A stretch of DNA of 64,000 bases from Desulfosporosinus sp. FKB (GTDB lineage: Bacteria; Bacillota; Desulfitobacteriia; Desulfitobacteriales; Desulfitobacteriaceae): positions 42,798-106,797 of the forward strand of contig NZ_NADJ01000014.1 of the NCBI RefSeq assembly GCF_002196705.1, written 5' to 3'. Below are positions 17,208-27,767 of the stretch, piece by piece. A model generated the notes under the pieces. It was not told where the DNA came from, did not search any database, and saw only the letters and a list, made by a program, of their open reading frames with translations. Made by a program: the position numbers and the translations under genes. How positions within the stretch are numbered: position 1 is the stretch's first letter; the number at the start of each line of letters is the position of its first letter.

Positions 17208-17987
17208 ATGCAGGGAGTTCAAATTGATAGAGAAATACTATATGTACAAAAGATCTATTTCTTTATGTTTCTTGCAACGTTAACCTTATTTGTTTTTACT
17301 GCTGCGATAGGGATTTTCGGAGTTAACATTGGTCTAATAGTGCTGTCAAGCGGTCTGATTATATCCTACATTGCAATGGTTAAAAAAAGATACTTTTCTC
17401 CCCCTGAGAGAAAAGTCACAGCTCAACGTATGGCACATTCCATTGCCCAAGATACTAGTCCACTGTCCTTATCTCGTTTCGCCAGTCAGCTCTATTACTA
17501 TTTTCATGAGCCAACTCAGGCAATCTCACTTTTAGAAAAATTTCTTAGTTCTCAGGACCCTCTATTATGTACTACTTTGTGCGATATTCTTCTTAAAGAA
17601 GGAAGACCTATTCCCGTCCTCTATATAATTCGAGATAACCCTAATGCGCTTTTCGACCCACTCTTGTTAGCTACTCAAGGCGTTGCCCTTCTCAAAATCG
17701 GCAAGATTCCCGAAGCGATTAAACTCTTTGAACGCAGTTTACACGCTGTCAGGACAAAAGGATTTCCCAATAACGGATCCCCTTGGCTGACACGAAAACT
17801 CCTATCCAAAGGCTATATCGCTGGTGTTCATCACAATTTGGGGGATTGCTATTTTATGCTAAAAAATCTTAAAAAGGCAAAATATCATTATAAAGCAGGG
17901 AATCTTTTATTATTTGATATTTCACTTTGGCGTTATTACCCGTCACAATCTGTTTATTCTACGCAAAACTGCAATATTTCTTGTTAG
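17208..17987 (+). CDS. Membrane-anchored TPR-like protein
   Basis: About 259 residues. Two N-terminal hydrophobic helices (FFMFLATLTLFVFTAAIGIF and IGLIVLSSGLIISYIAMV) are followed by a cytosolic helical-repeat region with TPR-like units (ATQGVALLKIGKIPEAIKLFERSL; HHNLGDCYFMLKNLKKAKYHYKAG). TPR domains mediate protein contacts; the partner is unknown. I chose the ATG at 17208 because GGGGGG lies 5 bases before it; upstream TTG and ATG codons lack such a site. Not recognised beyond this. Confidence 0.75.
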   Translation: MQGVQIDREILYVQKIYFFMFLATLTLFVFTAAIGIFGVNIGLIVLSSGLIISYIAMVKKRYFSPPERKVTAQRMAHSIAQDTSPLSLSRFASQLYYYFHEPTQAISLLEKFLSSQDPLLCTTLCDILLKEGRPIPVLYIIRDNPNALFDPLLLATQGVALLKIGKIPEAIKLFERSLHAVRTKGFPNNGSPWLTRKLLSKGYIAGVHHNLGDCYFMLKNLKKAKYHYKAGNLLLFDISLWRYYPSQSVYSTQNCNISC

Positions 17988-18131
17988 TTCTTCATTCTTT
18001 CTATTTTAATTCATTTACCCAACTCCCAATTACAACAGAATTTTTAATGATATTTGTTTATAATAAATTTGAATAAAAGGATTATGCAAATTGAGACAAT
18101 ACTACACTGTTTTCGAAATGGAGGGTGAAAA

Positions 18132-18314
18132 ATGCTGTCAACTCACAGGGATGAGATTCTAGGATTTATACGAGAATTTGAATTATCTTCGCGCGAATAT
18201 CTTCAAGCCAAAGGCTTAAGTGAATATGAAATGACTAATGCTTACCTAGATCTTCAGTGGGATTTTCTTCATACCATTCTCCAACAACGATCACGAGGTT
18301 GGTTCCAATCGTAA
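18132..18314 (+). CDS. Small uncharacterised protein (60 residues)
   Basis: A charged helical protein (MLSTHRDEILGFIREFELSS...YLDLQWDFLHTILQQRSRG) with a good GGAGGG ribosome binding site 7 bases before the ATG and a terminator directly after. No family is recognised. It stands alone between the TPR-like gene and a convergent acetyltransferase gene. Confidence 0.65.
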   Translation: MLSTHRDEILGFIREFELSSREYLQAKGLSEYEMTNAYLDLQWDFLHTILQQRSRGWFQS

Positions 18315-18352
18315 TAATTTACGTTCTGCTATCAAGGAATAATGAGTTTACA

Positions 18353-18393
18353 AAAATCCATCGTTCAGTTGATACTGATGCGATGGATTTTTT
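18353..18393 (+). terminator. Rho-independent terminator
   Basis: AAAATCCATCG and CGATGGATTTTTT flank a 17-base loop. It follows the 60-residue gene and could serve both directions. Confidence 0.8.
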
Positions 18394-18442
18394 ACGTAAT
18401 ATGATAATTATAACGATTTAATTTAATATTCGTTACTTACAA

Positions 18443-18895
18443 CTAAATTATTCGGCTTACAGCTATTTCATCACAATTTGGGAATTTTATACAATTTATG
18501 CATTCTCTCCAAACTTTTTGCGGCATCTGATCTTTACTTACCTCTTCATAACCACAAAATTTGAAGAATTCGGGTTGATATGTGAGAGCAAATAGCCTGG
18601 AACATCCCAGGTCGCGGGCTTCCTCCTCGATTGCCTTAACAATTTTTGTGCCTATTCCCTGTCTTCTGTGATTATCGTCAACTGCCAGGGCACGTATTTC
18701 GGCTAAATCACTCCATAAAATATGAAGTGAGGCAACTCCTACTAATTGCCCATCTTCTTCAGCCAACATAAATTCTCGAATATTCTCATAGAGCATATTC
18801 CTCGAGCGTGGAAGCATTAGTCCCTGCTCAGCATTATTATTAATCAATGACATCATCTCTTCCACATCGGCTATTTTCGCCTTACGCAATTTCAT
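18443..18895 (-). CDS. GNAT acetyltransferase, N-acetylglutamate synthase-like
   Basis: 150 residues with a GNAT fold: acetyl-CoA motif A LAVDDNHRRQGIGTKIV, preceding strand LAEIRALAV, and the C-terminal FFKFCGYEEV..MPQKVWRECINC typical of short ArgA-like amino-acid N-acetyltransferases. Such stand-alone domains can acetylate glutamate in arginine synthesis, but no arg genes are adjacent, so the substrate is uncertain. Confidence 0.8.
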   Translation of the reverse strand: MKLRKAKIADVEEMMSLINNNAEQGLMLPRSRNMLYENIREFMLAEEDGQLVGVASLHILWSDLAEIRALAVDDNHRRQGIGTKIVKAIEEEARDLGCSRLFALTYQPEFFKFCGYEEVSKDQMPQKVWRECINCIKFPNCDEIAVSRII

Positions 18896-19050
18896 GGTCC
18901 TATCTCCTTTCTTATTGCATAATTATACAACATATGTTATATATTTTCACCTAAAAATTCTTTATCTCAAGCTCTCCTTTTTTTTACAATTTTCTACCTG
19001 AGCTTTGTGATACACTATTTCAGAGTTTATTGTTAATTCCGGAAGGAGTA

Positions 19051-20478
19051 ATGTCTGTGTTTTCCCGTAAGTACCGTACACTCCATCGCCATGGTATCTT
19101 ATTAATATTGTCCCTTTTTCTGATCGTTAACGTTTTAGTTATTTCTTTTACTCACCTCAACATTATCTTTGAACTAATACTTGTTCTTCTTCCCTACACA
19201 GTTATCATAATTTGGTTTGATCTTTTATCCAGTTCTTGGGGCAAAGCCTGGATCATAACCACAACTTTGCTTTTAGTTTTTTCATTAGGCTATAACAAAT
19301 TTCCGTCAATTAAACTATATATTATTCATGTACTGTTTCTCATCTTATTACTGGTAACCCTGTTTTTCTTTGACCGAAGTCAGATCCGTCTCAAAACTCT
19401 CCACCAACGGCATATGAAAGCAATTCATGTTTTACTTCATCAAAAAACCTCCATCATCCCGACCATTGACTATACACGAGAAGCAATCATGATTCTTGAT
19501 AATTCAGGAACAATTCTCGAATCGAATGACCTTTCCTGCCATCTTTTAATGTTACCGGAATCATCACTAATTGGCCGCAGAGTTGCCGAAATATTGGGAA
19601 TTTCATCAAATATTAGGTCAATTAATTCTTCTGACTACGGGGAATTCACCTGGAAGGCCTCACAAGAAGGTATAAAATATTTGCGCTATCAAACACAACC
19701 ATTGCTTGATAATCATAATAAGCCCTACGGAGTACTTCTAACACTTTACGACATCAGCGAAGAAAAGAAACGCTCGGAAGCATATGTTCAATTTGCCAAG
19801 CTTTCCGTAATCAATCAGGTATCCGCTGGATTAGCTCACGAAATCCGCAATCCACTGACAACGATCAAAGGATTTATGCAATTAATTAAACCCGAAGAAT
19901 GGCCTGAATCCTTCCGCCCTTATCGAGAGCTATTCCTTGAAGAAATCCAGTCCATTGATCGGATTCTAAATAAATTTATTCTGGTTACAAACCCATCGGC
20001 TCCACAAATGAGACAAATTAATCTTACCGAAACACTCAGGGCTATATTAAAATTCATTGAACCTCGCAGCAAAGATAGAGGGATTTCAATTTTTTTTGAT
20101 TTCAATGCAGACCCTGTCTATGTGTTGGGAGACCAAGAACAGCTCTCAGAAGCCTTCCTCTCGTTGTTAAACAATGCCATTGAAGCATCGTCCCAAGATG
20201 GAAGGGTGATCATTCGTCTGACTATTACCGACCAATACGTTCGAATCAGCTTTATCGATTATGGTCATGGTATTCCAGAAGATCTCCGTCAGCGCGTACT
20301 TGATCCCTTTTTCACAACTCAAATAGGCGGAACAGGCCTTGGCCTGACAATTGCTCAGAGAATAGTCCTTGCCCATCACGGTAAGCTGCACTTTAAAGAT
20401 TCCTATCAACAGGCCGGAACAGAAGTAATGATTGATTTGCCTCGCTTGGAAAATTGTACGAATTCCTTAACAGCTTGA
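19051..20478 (+). CDS. Orphan sensor histidine kinase, sporulation-kinase type
   Basis: About 475 residues. Four or more hydrophobic N-terminal segments (to about 110) lead to a PAS domain (about 130-235), then HisKA with the phosphate-accepting H263 in AHEIRNPLTTIKGFMQL. A HATPase domain follows with the N box NNAIEAS, G1 DYGHGIPED and G2 GGTGLGLTIAQRI. No response regulator is adjacent, and the HEIRNPLTTIKGF signature matches the KinA-E type feeding Spo0F/Spo0A; that link is inference. The ATG at 19051 is 2 bases from GGAAGGAG and the GTG at 19057 is 8 bases away, so the true start may be 19057. Confidence 0.85.
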   Translation: MSVFSRKYRTLHRHGILLILSLFLIVNVLVISFTHLNIIFELILVLLPYTVIIIWFDLLSSSWGKAWIITTTLLLVFSLGYNKFPSIKLYIIHVLFLILLLVTLFFFDRSQIRLKTLHQRHMKAIHVLLHQKTSIIPTIDYTREAIMILDNSGTILESNDLSCHLLMLPESSLIGRRVAEILGISSNIRSINSSDYGEFTWKASQEGIKYLRYQTQPLLDNHNKPYGVLLTLYDISEEKKRSEAYVQFAKLSVINQVSAGLAHEIRNPLTTIKGFMQLIKPEEWPESFRPYRELFLEEIQSIDRILNKFILVTNPSAPQMRQINLTETLRAILKFIEPRSKDRGISIFFDFNADPVYVLGDQEQLSEAFLSLLNNAIEASSQDGRVIIRLTITDQYVRISFIDYGHGIPEDLRQRVLDPFFTTQIGGTGLGLTIAQRIVLAHHGKLHFKDSYQQAGTEVMIDLPRLENCTNSLTA

Positions 20479-20479
20479 C

Positions 20480-21703
20480 TCATTCGTTAAAAAGAGGCGC
20501 ACGGTTATTTAGCTCATAAATCCCCTTTTCTTTCCAATTGTCCGGCAGCGTCCAGATAGGGAAGTCATCAATATTTTTTATCCAGCAATACCAACGTCTT
20601 AGTTCATCCTCCATTCCGGGCGTTGTTAACCAATGGATACGACCATCCCATACCAACAAATTGCCCAGTTCATCCCTGGCGTTTTCGAGTAAACTGCTGC
20701 AATCAAGTACACTGGACAAAATAACACTTTTAGAGGCTTTCATAAGCGGCTTTTCAAAAATTGGACAAACAACACTAAGCTGACCATTCCCTTGGAAGAA
20801 ATACCATTGCTCTAATTCCAAGACTGAATTTTCACTGCGTTCTTTTGGCAACCAGGGCCAAGGCCAAGGACTTCCCCAGAGGGATTTCAAAACGCCGTCA
20901 CCTTGGTGAAGCCAGAGTGAAAGCAGATCCTGTGATCGGAGTTTTCTCTTAGACTCAAGATTTTCCAAGTAATCCAGGATACTATAAATCGAGCCGCTGA
21001 ATTCGCTGTTAAGAGTACCGGAGACGTCCACCCAGCCTTGCTTTTGCCATTTTAAGGATAGATCTTGATCTTTAAGCCATTTAACCCTACTGCTTAATTC
21101 GAATTTTTTACCGGTTCTTCGAACTTCAGCTATTTCATAATTCCCCCAGAGAAAAGCAATATGTTGCTGCTTAAATTCCGTACGGATTCTTCGACTGCTC
21201 AGCTCTGTGAAAAACTTATTGACAATCATTAATTGTTGTCGAGCTACAGGATTTAATCCCTGTCCCCATCGTTTCCAGTCCGGACGTTCTTCACCAATTG
21301 TACACCGCAACCGGATACTCTGCCGTTCTTCGGGAATCAAGTATAAACTCGGAGTGAGTTTTTCGCGCCAATAAACAGCCCGGGCGGAAATACTCCCGCC
21401 GATTTTAATAATACTCTTCAAAAAGGCCATAGAAAAATCAGGAGCAACAAAATATATAATTGTCTTCGCCCCATTACTCAATCTATTACCCCATAACACA
21501 CCTGCAAGCAGAAACTCTTCTTCGCGTGAAATTGAAGAACAGGCAACAATTCCAACTCTAAGCGTCGTCTCCCCGCCCATAAAATAGGAATATTGGGCAG
21601 GAAGACGATTTGCTTTTTTTTTGTCTTCCGTACATTCCACCCAATTTTGTGCGATAAATACTTCTGGATGAGCTTCCCAAATCATATCCCAGGTGATTTT
21701 CAC
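20480..21703 (-). CDS. Uncharacterised protein (407 residues)
   Basis: Not recognised. It begins at a GTG with GGGAGG 6 bases upstream. It is a soluble, tryptophan-rich protein (WGSPWPWPWLP, QKQGWVDVSG, VLWGNRLSNGAKTIIYFVAPDF) with mixed alpha/beta composition and no signal peptide. Its 3' end abuts the histidine kinase stop, leaving one base between the convergent genes. No catalytic motif is obvious. Confidence 0.7.
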   Translation of the reverse strand: MKITWDMIWEAHPEVFIAQNWVECTEDKKKANRLPAQYSYFMGGETTLRVGIVACSSISREEEFLLAGVLWGNRLSNGAKTIIYFVAPDFSMAFLKSIIKIGGSISARAVYWREKLTPSLYLIPEERQSIRLRCTIGEERPDWKRWGQGLNPVARQQLMIVNKFFTELSSRRIRTEFKQQHIAFLWGNYEIAEVRRTGKKFELSSRVKWLKDQDLSLKWQKQGWVDVSGTLNSEFSGSIYSILDYLENLESKRKLRSQDLLSLWLHQGDGVLKSLWGSPWPWPWLPKERSENSVLELEQWYFFQGNGQLSVVCPIFEKPLMKASKSVILSSVLDCSSLLENARDELGNLLVWDGRIHWLTTPGMEDELRRWYCWIKNIDDFPIWTLPDNWKEKGIYELNNRAPLFNE

Positions 21704-21781
21704 AATGAACCTCCCTTAGCTTTTCTCCTTTAGCATGTTTACGCACAAAAATTGAAATTCATGACAAATTTAATGCAATAC

Positions 21782-22879
21782 TTAACTCTTAGGGAAAGGA
21801 TTCCGGTTATGGTAACCACCTTTCCAAGCTTTGATAAGTTCAATCGTTTCCTCAAACGGAAGAGCTTGGCGCACATGTCCATCTCTGCCTTCCATAGTTT
21901 CCGCCAGAAATAAAGCATTCCAAATACTTTCTGCCGTTGCTTCAACAACCGCCCGAAAAAATTCATCGAGATCCCAATCCGATAGAAAATTGCGGACTTC
22001 AAAAGGAGCAGTGGAAACCATTAGACAAAAATCTCCGCTTCCTGTCATAGAAATGGACCCTGTCCGGGCCATTCCCAGACTTGCTCGGCGTGCAAGCTGC
22101 CTCAATTGCCATCTCGATAATGGGGCGTTAGTTAAACCTATAAGAATTAAAGATCCGGGTATATATCCCCTGGCTTGAATCGTCAACAGCCCTCCGATTG
22201 GTACACCTGAAATAATTAAATCTTTTAATTGCCCGAAATTCGCCAAAGCCAACATTCCAAGAGTATAAATTCTGCTTTTGCTTATGACTATACGGGATGA
22301 ACTCCCTATTCCTCCTTTGAGTTGAAAGCAAGACATCCCTACGCCGGCTCCAATATTCCCCTGACCTATCGGCCCTCCCCTTGCATGCTGAAGCGCCAAA
22401 AGCCCGTCCCAGGGTCTGACATGTCGTCCGCGTATGTCATTCAAAAACGAATCGTCACATTCCATAACAACCACATTTGGAGTCCTGGCGTCGTTTCCAA
22501 TCTCTGGATTTTGCTGCAGCATATATGTGATTACCCCATGAGCCACATCACTAACACTCAAGGTATTTGTCAGCATAATAGGGCAATTTAGATAGCCCAT
22601 CTCTTGAATAAAGGGAACTCCCATTGATTTTCCATACCCGTTGATAACTTCAATTCCAGCCCAACAGGGATGAAGATATAGATTATCCGAACGTGGAATA
22701 ATTGCTGTAACACCGGTCCTTACCGGACCCTTGCCGGATGGAAGCAGCGGGCCTTCTCCTTTGACAAGGGAAACGTTACCCACTTTTACTCCCGGAACGT
22801 CGGTAATATCATTAAACGACCCTACTGGCATCTGCCCGAGCCAGAGGCCAAGACTTCTGGGACTAAATCGTTTGCACAT
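21782..22879 (-). CDS. P1 (DmpA/S58) family aminopeptidase-like protein
   Basis: 365 residues of the DmpA fold, an N-terminal nucleophile family that cleaves itself before a Ser or Thr. The family pattern is present: ITDVPGVKVGNVSLV near the start, GNIGAGVGMSCFQLKGGIGSSSR in the middle, and NVVVMECDDSFLND between. Members act as aminopeptidases on D- or L-residues or on beta-peptides. The expected processing region is GIGSSSR. Its ribosome binding site is buried in the hairpin at 22884-22922. It is probably co-transcribed with the TetR gene upstream. Confidence 0.88.
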   Translation of the reverse strand: MCKRFSPRSLGLWLGQMPVGSFNDITDVPGVKVGNVSLVKGEGPLLPSGKGPVRTGVTAIIPRSDNLYLHPCWAGIEVINGYGKSMGVPFIQEMGYLNCPIMLTNTLSVSDVAHGVITYMLQQNPEIGNDARTPNVVVMECDDSFLNDIRGRHVRPWDGLLALQHARGGPIGQGNIGAGVGMSCFQLKGGIGSSSRIVISKSRIYTLGMLALANFGQLKDLIISGVPIGGLLTIQARGYIPGSLILIGLTNAPLSRWQLRQLARRASLGMARTGSISMTGSGDFCLMVSTAPFEVRNFLSDWDLDEFFRAVVEATAESIWNALFLAETMEGRDGHVRQALPFEETIELIKAWKGGYHNRNPFPKS

Positions 22880-22883
22880 AAAA

Positions 22884-22922
22884 ATCCCTCCGCTGTTACA
22901 CTATGTGAAACAACGGAGGGAT
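22884..22922 (-). promoter_or_regulatory. Hairpin masking the P1 peptidase ribosome binding site
   Basis: Read leftward, ATCCCTCCG (22922-22914) pairs with CGGAGGGAT (22892-22884), with further short pairing inside. The 3' arm contains GGAGGG, the ribosome binding site six bases before the ATG at 22879, and TTTTT follows the stem. It could act as a terminator of the TetR transcript and as a translational block. Confidence 0.6.
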
Positions 22923-22932
22923 ATGAAGAACC

Positions 22933-23517
22933 TCAAGCCTCTTTTTGCTCTTTTTCTAAGAGTCCATCTAAAAAAACGCTTAGGGCAGCATTGACTTCAG
23001 CATGTAAATTACCCGAACCTGAAACAAACCAACGCATGAAATGCTGAACTACCATTCCCTCAAGACTTTCTGCCAAGAAGGCCGGATCAAAATCGCGGTT
23101 TATCTCTCCATTCATTTGCCCCACATTGAGAATTGCCAGCAAAGCATAATGCAAGCTCATGTCATATTCTGCTCCGTCACGATTGCGGATCGTAACCCAA
23201 GTAATTTCGCGATCTCGCACCATAAAATCAGTCCAATCATGAAGAAGACTTTCTAAGCGTTGTCGTATATTCAGGCTAGGATTGTAACGGCCAATATCGA
23301 TCAGGTTTTGGCAAGTACGCCTGGAAAATTCCAGTACAACTGCTTCTTTGGTCGGAAAATAGTTGTAGAACGTTCCTTTTCCAACATCCGCATGTTGAGT
23401 AATCTGTTCAATAGAGGTTGCTCCAAAGCCTTGTGATCGGAAAAGTTTCATGGCATTGGCATAAATCTTTTCACGCGTTTCCTTTTTCTTTCGTTCTCTG
23501 CGAGATAAATCAGCCAC
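22933..23517 (-). CDS. TetR-family transcription regulator
   Basis: 194 residues with a TetR DNA-binding domain: KIYANAMKLFRSQGFGATSIEQITQHADVGKGTFYNYFPTKEAVVLEF. The ligand-binding C-terminal part is helical and unassigned. It lies 53 bases upstream of the P1 peptidase gene on the same strand, so it may regulate that pair. Ligand unknown. Confidence 0.88.
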   Translation of the reverse strand: MADLSRRERKKKETREKIYANAMKLFRSQGFGATSIEQITQHADVGKGTFYNYFPTKEAVVLEFSRRTCQNLIDIGRYNPSLNIRQRLESLLHDWTDFMVRDREITWVTIRNRDGAEYDMSLHYALLAILNVGQMNGEINRDFDPAFLAESLEGMVVQHFMRWFVSGSGNLHAEVNAALSVFLDGLLEKEQKEA

Positions 23518-23630
23518 GATTATTCCCCCTTTCCTCCTTATATTCAGATGCGAACAGTACCTGATCGTTTATCTATTCGCCATATTCCAAATTTTTCCTT
23601 CTTCTGAAAGGCGGGATATCGGCTAAATAT

Positions 23631-24791
23631 TTAATAATTTCCTTTTCCGGAAGCTGATTCTGCTCCAAGCTTCCAAACTGTTAAGATTCTCCAAACAGCC
23701 CTCTCTATTTGAACTTCTCCCTTGGAAAATGCTTCTTCTAAAGTCCCCGGGCCTTCTGAGACGCTGAAGCAACAATTTACTCCATAATCCCCAAGAAGAT
23801 CGGGCTGACCTTCTACCGCACCTGAAACAACCAAGACAGGAACCTGATACTTAGCGGCTAAAGCTGCAACTCCGACAGGTACTTTACCATAGGCCGTCTG
23901 GAAATCAGTCATTCCTTCACCTGTTAAAACCAGATCCGCATGTCTAATTTTTTCCTCAGCCTTCGCCACATCTAGAATCATTTGTGAACCTGGGCGTAAT
24001 TTGGCGCCCAAAAAGCCAACAAGCCCAGCGCCTAATCCTCCCGCGGCTCCGCCTCCCGGCAATTCCAAAAGGTTTATACCAGAGAGTTTGCTTAACTTCT
24101 CTCCAAAATTCAACAAAGCAGCATCCAAAATCCTAATGTCTTCAGGTTTTGCCCCTTTTTGAGGTCCATAAACCGCGCTTGCTCCTTCCGGCCCGCAAAG
24201 GGGATTTTGCACATCACAGGCAACCTCACATTGGACCTCAGCCAGACGTGAATCAAGTTCCGAGAGCTCTATGTCCTGAAGGTTTGCCAAAGCAGCCCCT
24301 CCCGGGGGAAGCTCTTCGCCTTGACCATTCAACAACTTAACACCCAAAGCAGCAGCTAGCCCTGCCCCGCCGTCATTTGTAGCGCTGCCGCCAATCCCCA
24401 GCAATATTTTTTTAACACCACGATCCAAGGCATCCCTAATTAATTGTCCTGTTCCTTGGGTAGAGGTAATACGGGGATTTCTTTCTTCTGCGCGCAAGAG
24501 CGGCAATCCCGAAGCTGCGGCCATTTCGATAATTGCTGTCTTATCATTTTCGATAAGACCATAAGATGCTGATATTCGACGTCCAATGGGGTCTTTAACA
24601 CTGACCTCTACTTTTCTGCCTTTAACAGCACTTAAAACCGCTTCGACTGTTCCTTCTCCCCCATCCGCCATGGGAATCAGATCTATTTGTGCTTCCGGGA
24701 AAACCCTGCGTGCTCCTTTCTGCATTGCAAGGGCTGCATTTATAGCATTCAAACATCCTTTAAATGAATCGGGGGCAATAACAATTCTCAT
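23631..24791 (-). CDS. glxK: Glycerate kinase
   Basis: About 386 residues of the GlxK/GarK family, which phosphorylates D-glycerate (to 2-phosphoglycerate in most members). Family motifs include VIAPDSFKGCLNA at the start, PMADGGEGTVEA, GIGGSATNDGGAG, ACDVQNPLCGPEGA and LVLTGEGMTDFQTAYGK. I place the start at the ATG at 24791, 8 bases after GAGGAG, rather than the GTG at 24800. It follows the small membrane protein gene by 18 bases, so the two may be one transcript. Confidence 0.93.
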   Translation of the reverse strand: MRIVIAPDSFKGCLNAINAALAMQKGARRVFPEAQIDLIPMADGGEGTVEAVLSAVKGRKVEVSVKDPIGRRISASYGLIENDKTAIIEMAAASGLPLLRAEERNPRITSTQGTGQLIRDALDRGVKKILLGIGGSATNDGGAGLAAALGVKLLNGQGEELPPGGAALANLQDIELSELDSRLAEVQCEVACDVQNPLCGPEGASAVYGPQKGAKPEDIRILDAALLNFGEKLSKLSGINLLELPGGGAAGGLGAGLVGFLGAKLRPGSQMILDVAKAEEKIRHADLVLTGEGMTDFQTAYGKVPVGVAALAAKYQVPVLVVSGAVEGQPDLLGDYGVNCCFSVSEGPGTLEEAFSKGEVQIERAVWRILTVWKLGAESASGKGNY

Positions 24792-24809
24792 TATTCTCAC
24801 TCCTCATAG

Positions 24810-25139
24810 TTATGATTGTGCACGTTTTCCGATAATCGCTCCAACTTTAACAACCATGATAAAACTGGCAAAATCCAGAATAACCATAGACCAATTTCCC
24901 AAAGGAATTCCATAACTATAGGCAACAACATATGATAAGGAATTAAAAATAAAGCCAGCAATATATGCCGCAGCAAGACTTTCTTGCTGCGGACGATATC
25001 CTACTAAAAAACCAAGGGGATAAAAGATGGCAAAATTTAGAGCTAATTGAGTCAGGATACCTCCTGAAACAAAAAACTCGCTCCAAAAAAGGTAGAGCAA
25101 GCCTAATAGGAGCATGTATCTCCAGAAAGCATTATTCAT
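24810..25139 (-). CDS. Small integral membrane protein
   Basis: 109 residues with about four hydrophobic segments (MLLLGLLYLFWSEFFV; LALNFAIFYPLGFLVG; AAAYIAGFIFNSLSYVVAY; MVILDFASFIMVVKVGAI). Not recognised. The open frame extends to 25226, but GGAGG lies 5 bases before the ATG at 25139, and the upstream residues are charged and unlike a signal. It sits between guaB and the glycerate kinase gene on the same strand. Confidence 0.72.
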   Translation of the reverse strand: MNNAFWRYMLLLGLLYLFWSEFFVSGGILTQLALNFAIFYPLGFLVGYRPQQESLAAAYIAGFIFNSLSYVVAYSYGIPLGNWSMVILDFASFIMVVKVGAIIGKRAQS

Positions 25140-25188
25140 ATATACCTCCGCTGCAACAGGAAAGGACTTTCCCCCCTCCCCCCCATTC

Positions 25189-26729
<1,541 letters not shown>

Positions 26730-26895
26730 TTGTCAATGTCATAGACCCATGCGACCCATTTTCATTCATCAAGGCTACCTCACAACGGTATGAGTGTCTA
26801 ATTACTTCATAGGTTTCCCTAATTACTAGAAATTACTCTTGAATACTTGTCAGACCGGCTCCAGATCCTTATTATGAAGAAAGGAGGAAACAGGC

Positions 26896-27396
26896 ATGTT
26901 TTATCGTATTCGTCAATTTGTTCAAGCATTTTTCCCTCTGATACATCCTGACGAGCTGCTTTGGGCGAGACAAATATTACCCCCCCAGGCAAACTCACTT
27001 TTTCTTCAGCAATCAAAGGCCGAACAACGTCACGCCCTGACAGTAGCCCAAAGTCTTTTGCCTTATCAAACTGCCCTTTCTTCTTCCGAGTTTCAGGATT
27101 TAATGACGGCAGCGCTTCTCCATGATTGTGGTAAATCTCTCGTCAAGGTCCGCTTATGGCAGCGCGTCTTCATTGTTTTAATGCAGCAAATGCCCGGATC
27201 TATCTGGAAATTTCTGAAGAAAGGGCCTTCTTTAATGGCTGCCCCTTTAAACATTGCTGACCATCACCCTCACTGGGGAAGCAGCTTAGGTCAAACCATT
27301 GGCTTAAATTCCCGAACATGTGAGCTGATCCATGAACACCATACCCCAACTACTAAGCTTGGACAATTATTATATAATGCTGACAATGAACACTAA
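26896..27396 (+). CDS. HD-domain protein
   Basis: 166 residues with an HD metal site: LLHDCGKSLVK at about 74-84, then ADHHPHWG and a C-terminal HEHHTP...LLYNADNEH. This resembles small HD phosphohydrolases. GAAAGGAGG precedes the ATG. Transcribed away from guaB. The substrate is not known. Confidence 0.8.
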   Translation: MFYRIRQFVQAFFPLIHPDELLWARQILPPQANSLFLQQSKAEQRHALTVAQSLLPYQTALSSSEFQDLMTAALLHDCGKSLVKVRLWQRVFIVLMQQMPGSIWKFLKKGPSLMAAPLNIADHHPHWGSSLGQTIGLNSRTCELIHEHHTPTTKLGQLLYNADNEH

Positions 27397-27421
27397 AAAG
27401 CACGAGTAGTTATTATTTTAC

Positions 27422-27694
27422 TCATGCTTTTTGCACCGAGGTTTCAACTTTTTCCTTCAGCTCAACAATCTCTTTGTTTTTGGAAAATATCCATTTGGCA
27501 AATCGTTTATTGTCCCTTTGCAAGCGAACATTCTCCTTCTCGAGATTATGTACGAGTGCAACCTTTTCACGCTCGACCTTTTCTAATAAGTTCATAAGAA
27601 CACGCCGGCTAACTCTTAAATGTTCAACCCGCTGTTCCAACTCTCCCACGCGAGCCCGCAACAATTGTATTTCGTCCGCAGAATCCACTGGCAC
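27422..27694 (-). CDS. Short coiled-coil protein with a poly-G tract at its start
   Basis: 90 residues forming one heptad-rich coiled coil (IQLLRARVGELEQRVEHL...VERE, ENVRLQRDNKRF, KEIVELKEKV). No family is recognised. It resembles small structural or cell-division coiled coils only in shape. The start is a GTG at 27694 or 27688. Immediately upstream is an uninterrupted run of ten G (27694-27703) that serves as, or overlaps, the ribosome binding site. Confidence 0.7.
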   Translation of the reverse strand: MPVDSADEIQLLRARVGELEQRVEHLRVSRRVLMNLLEKVEREKVALVHNLEKENVRLQRDNKRFAKWIFSKNKEIVELKEKVETSVQKA

Positions 27695-27767
27695 CCCCCC
27701 CCCGACTTGCTCTCTAACTATTCTATGCCGGAGAGTAGAATTTTAACCCTGATATTTACATGAAACG

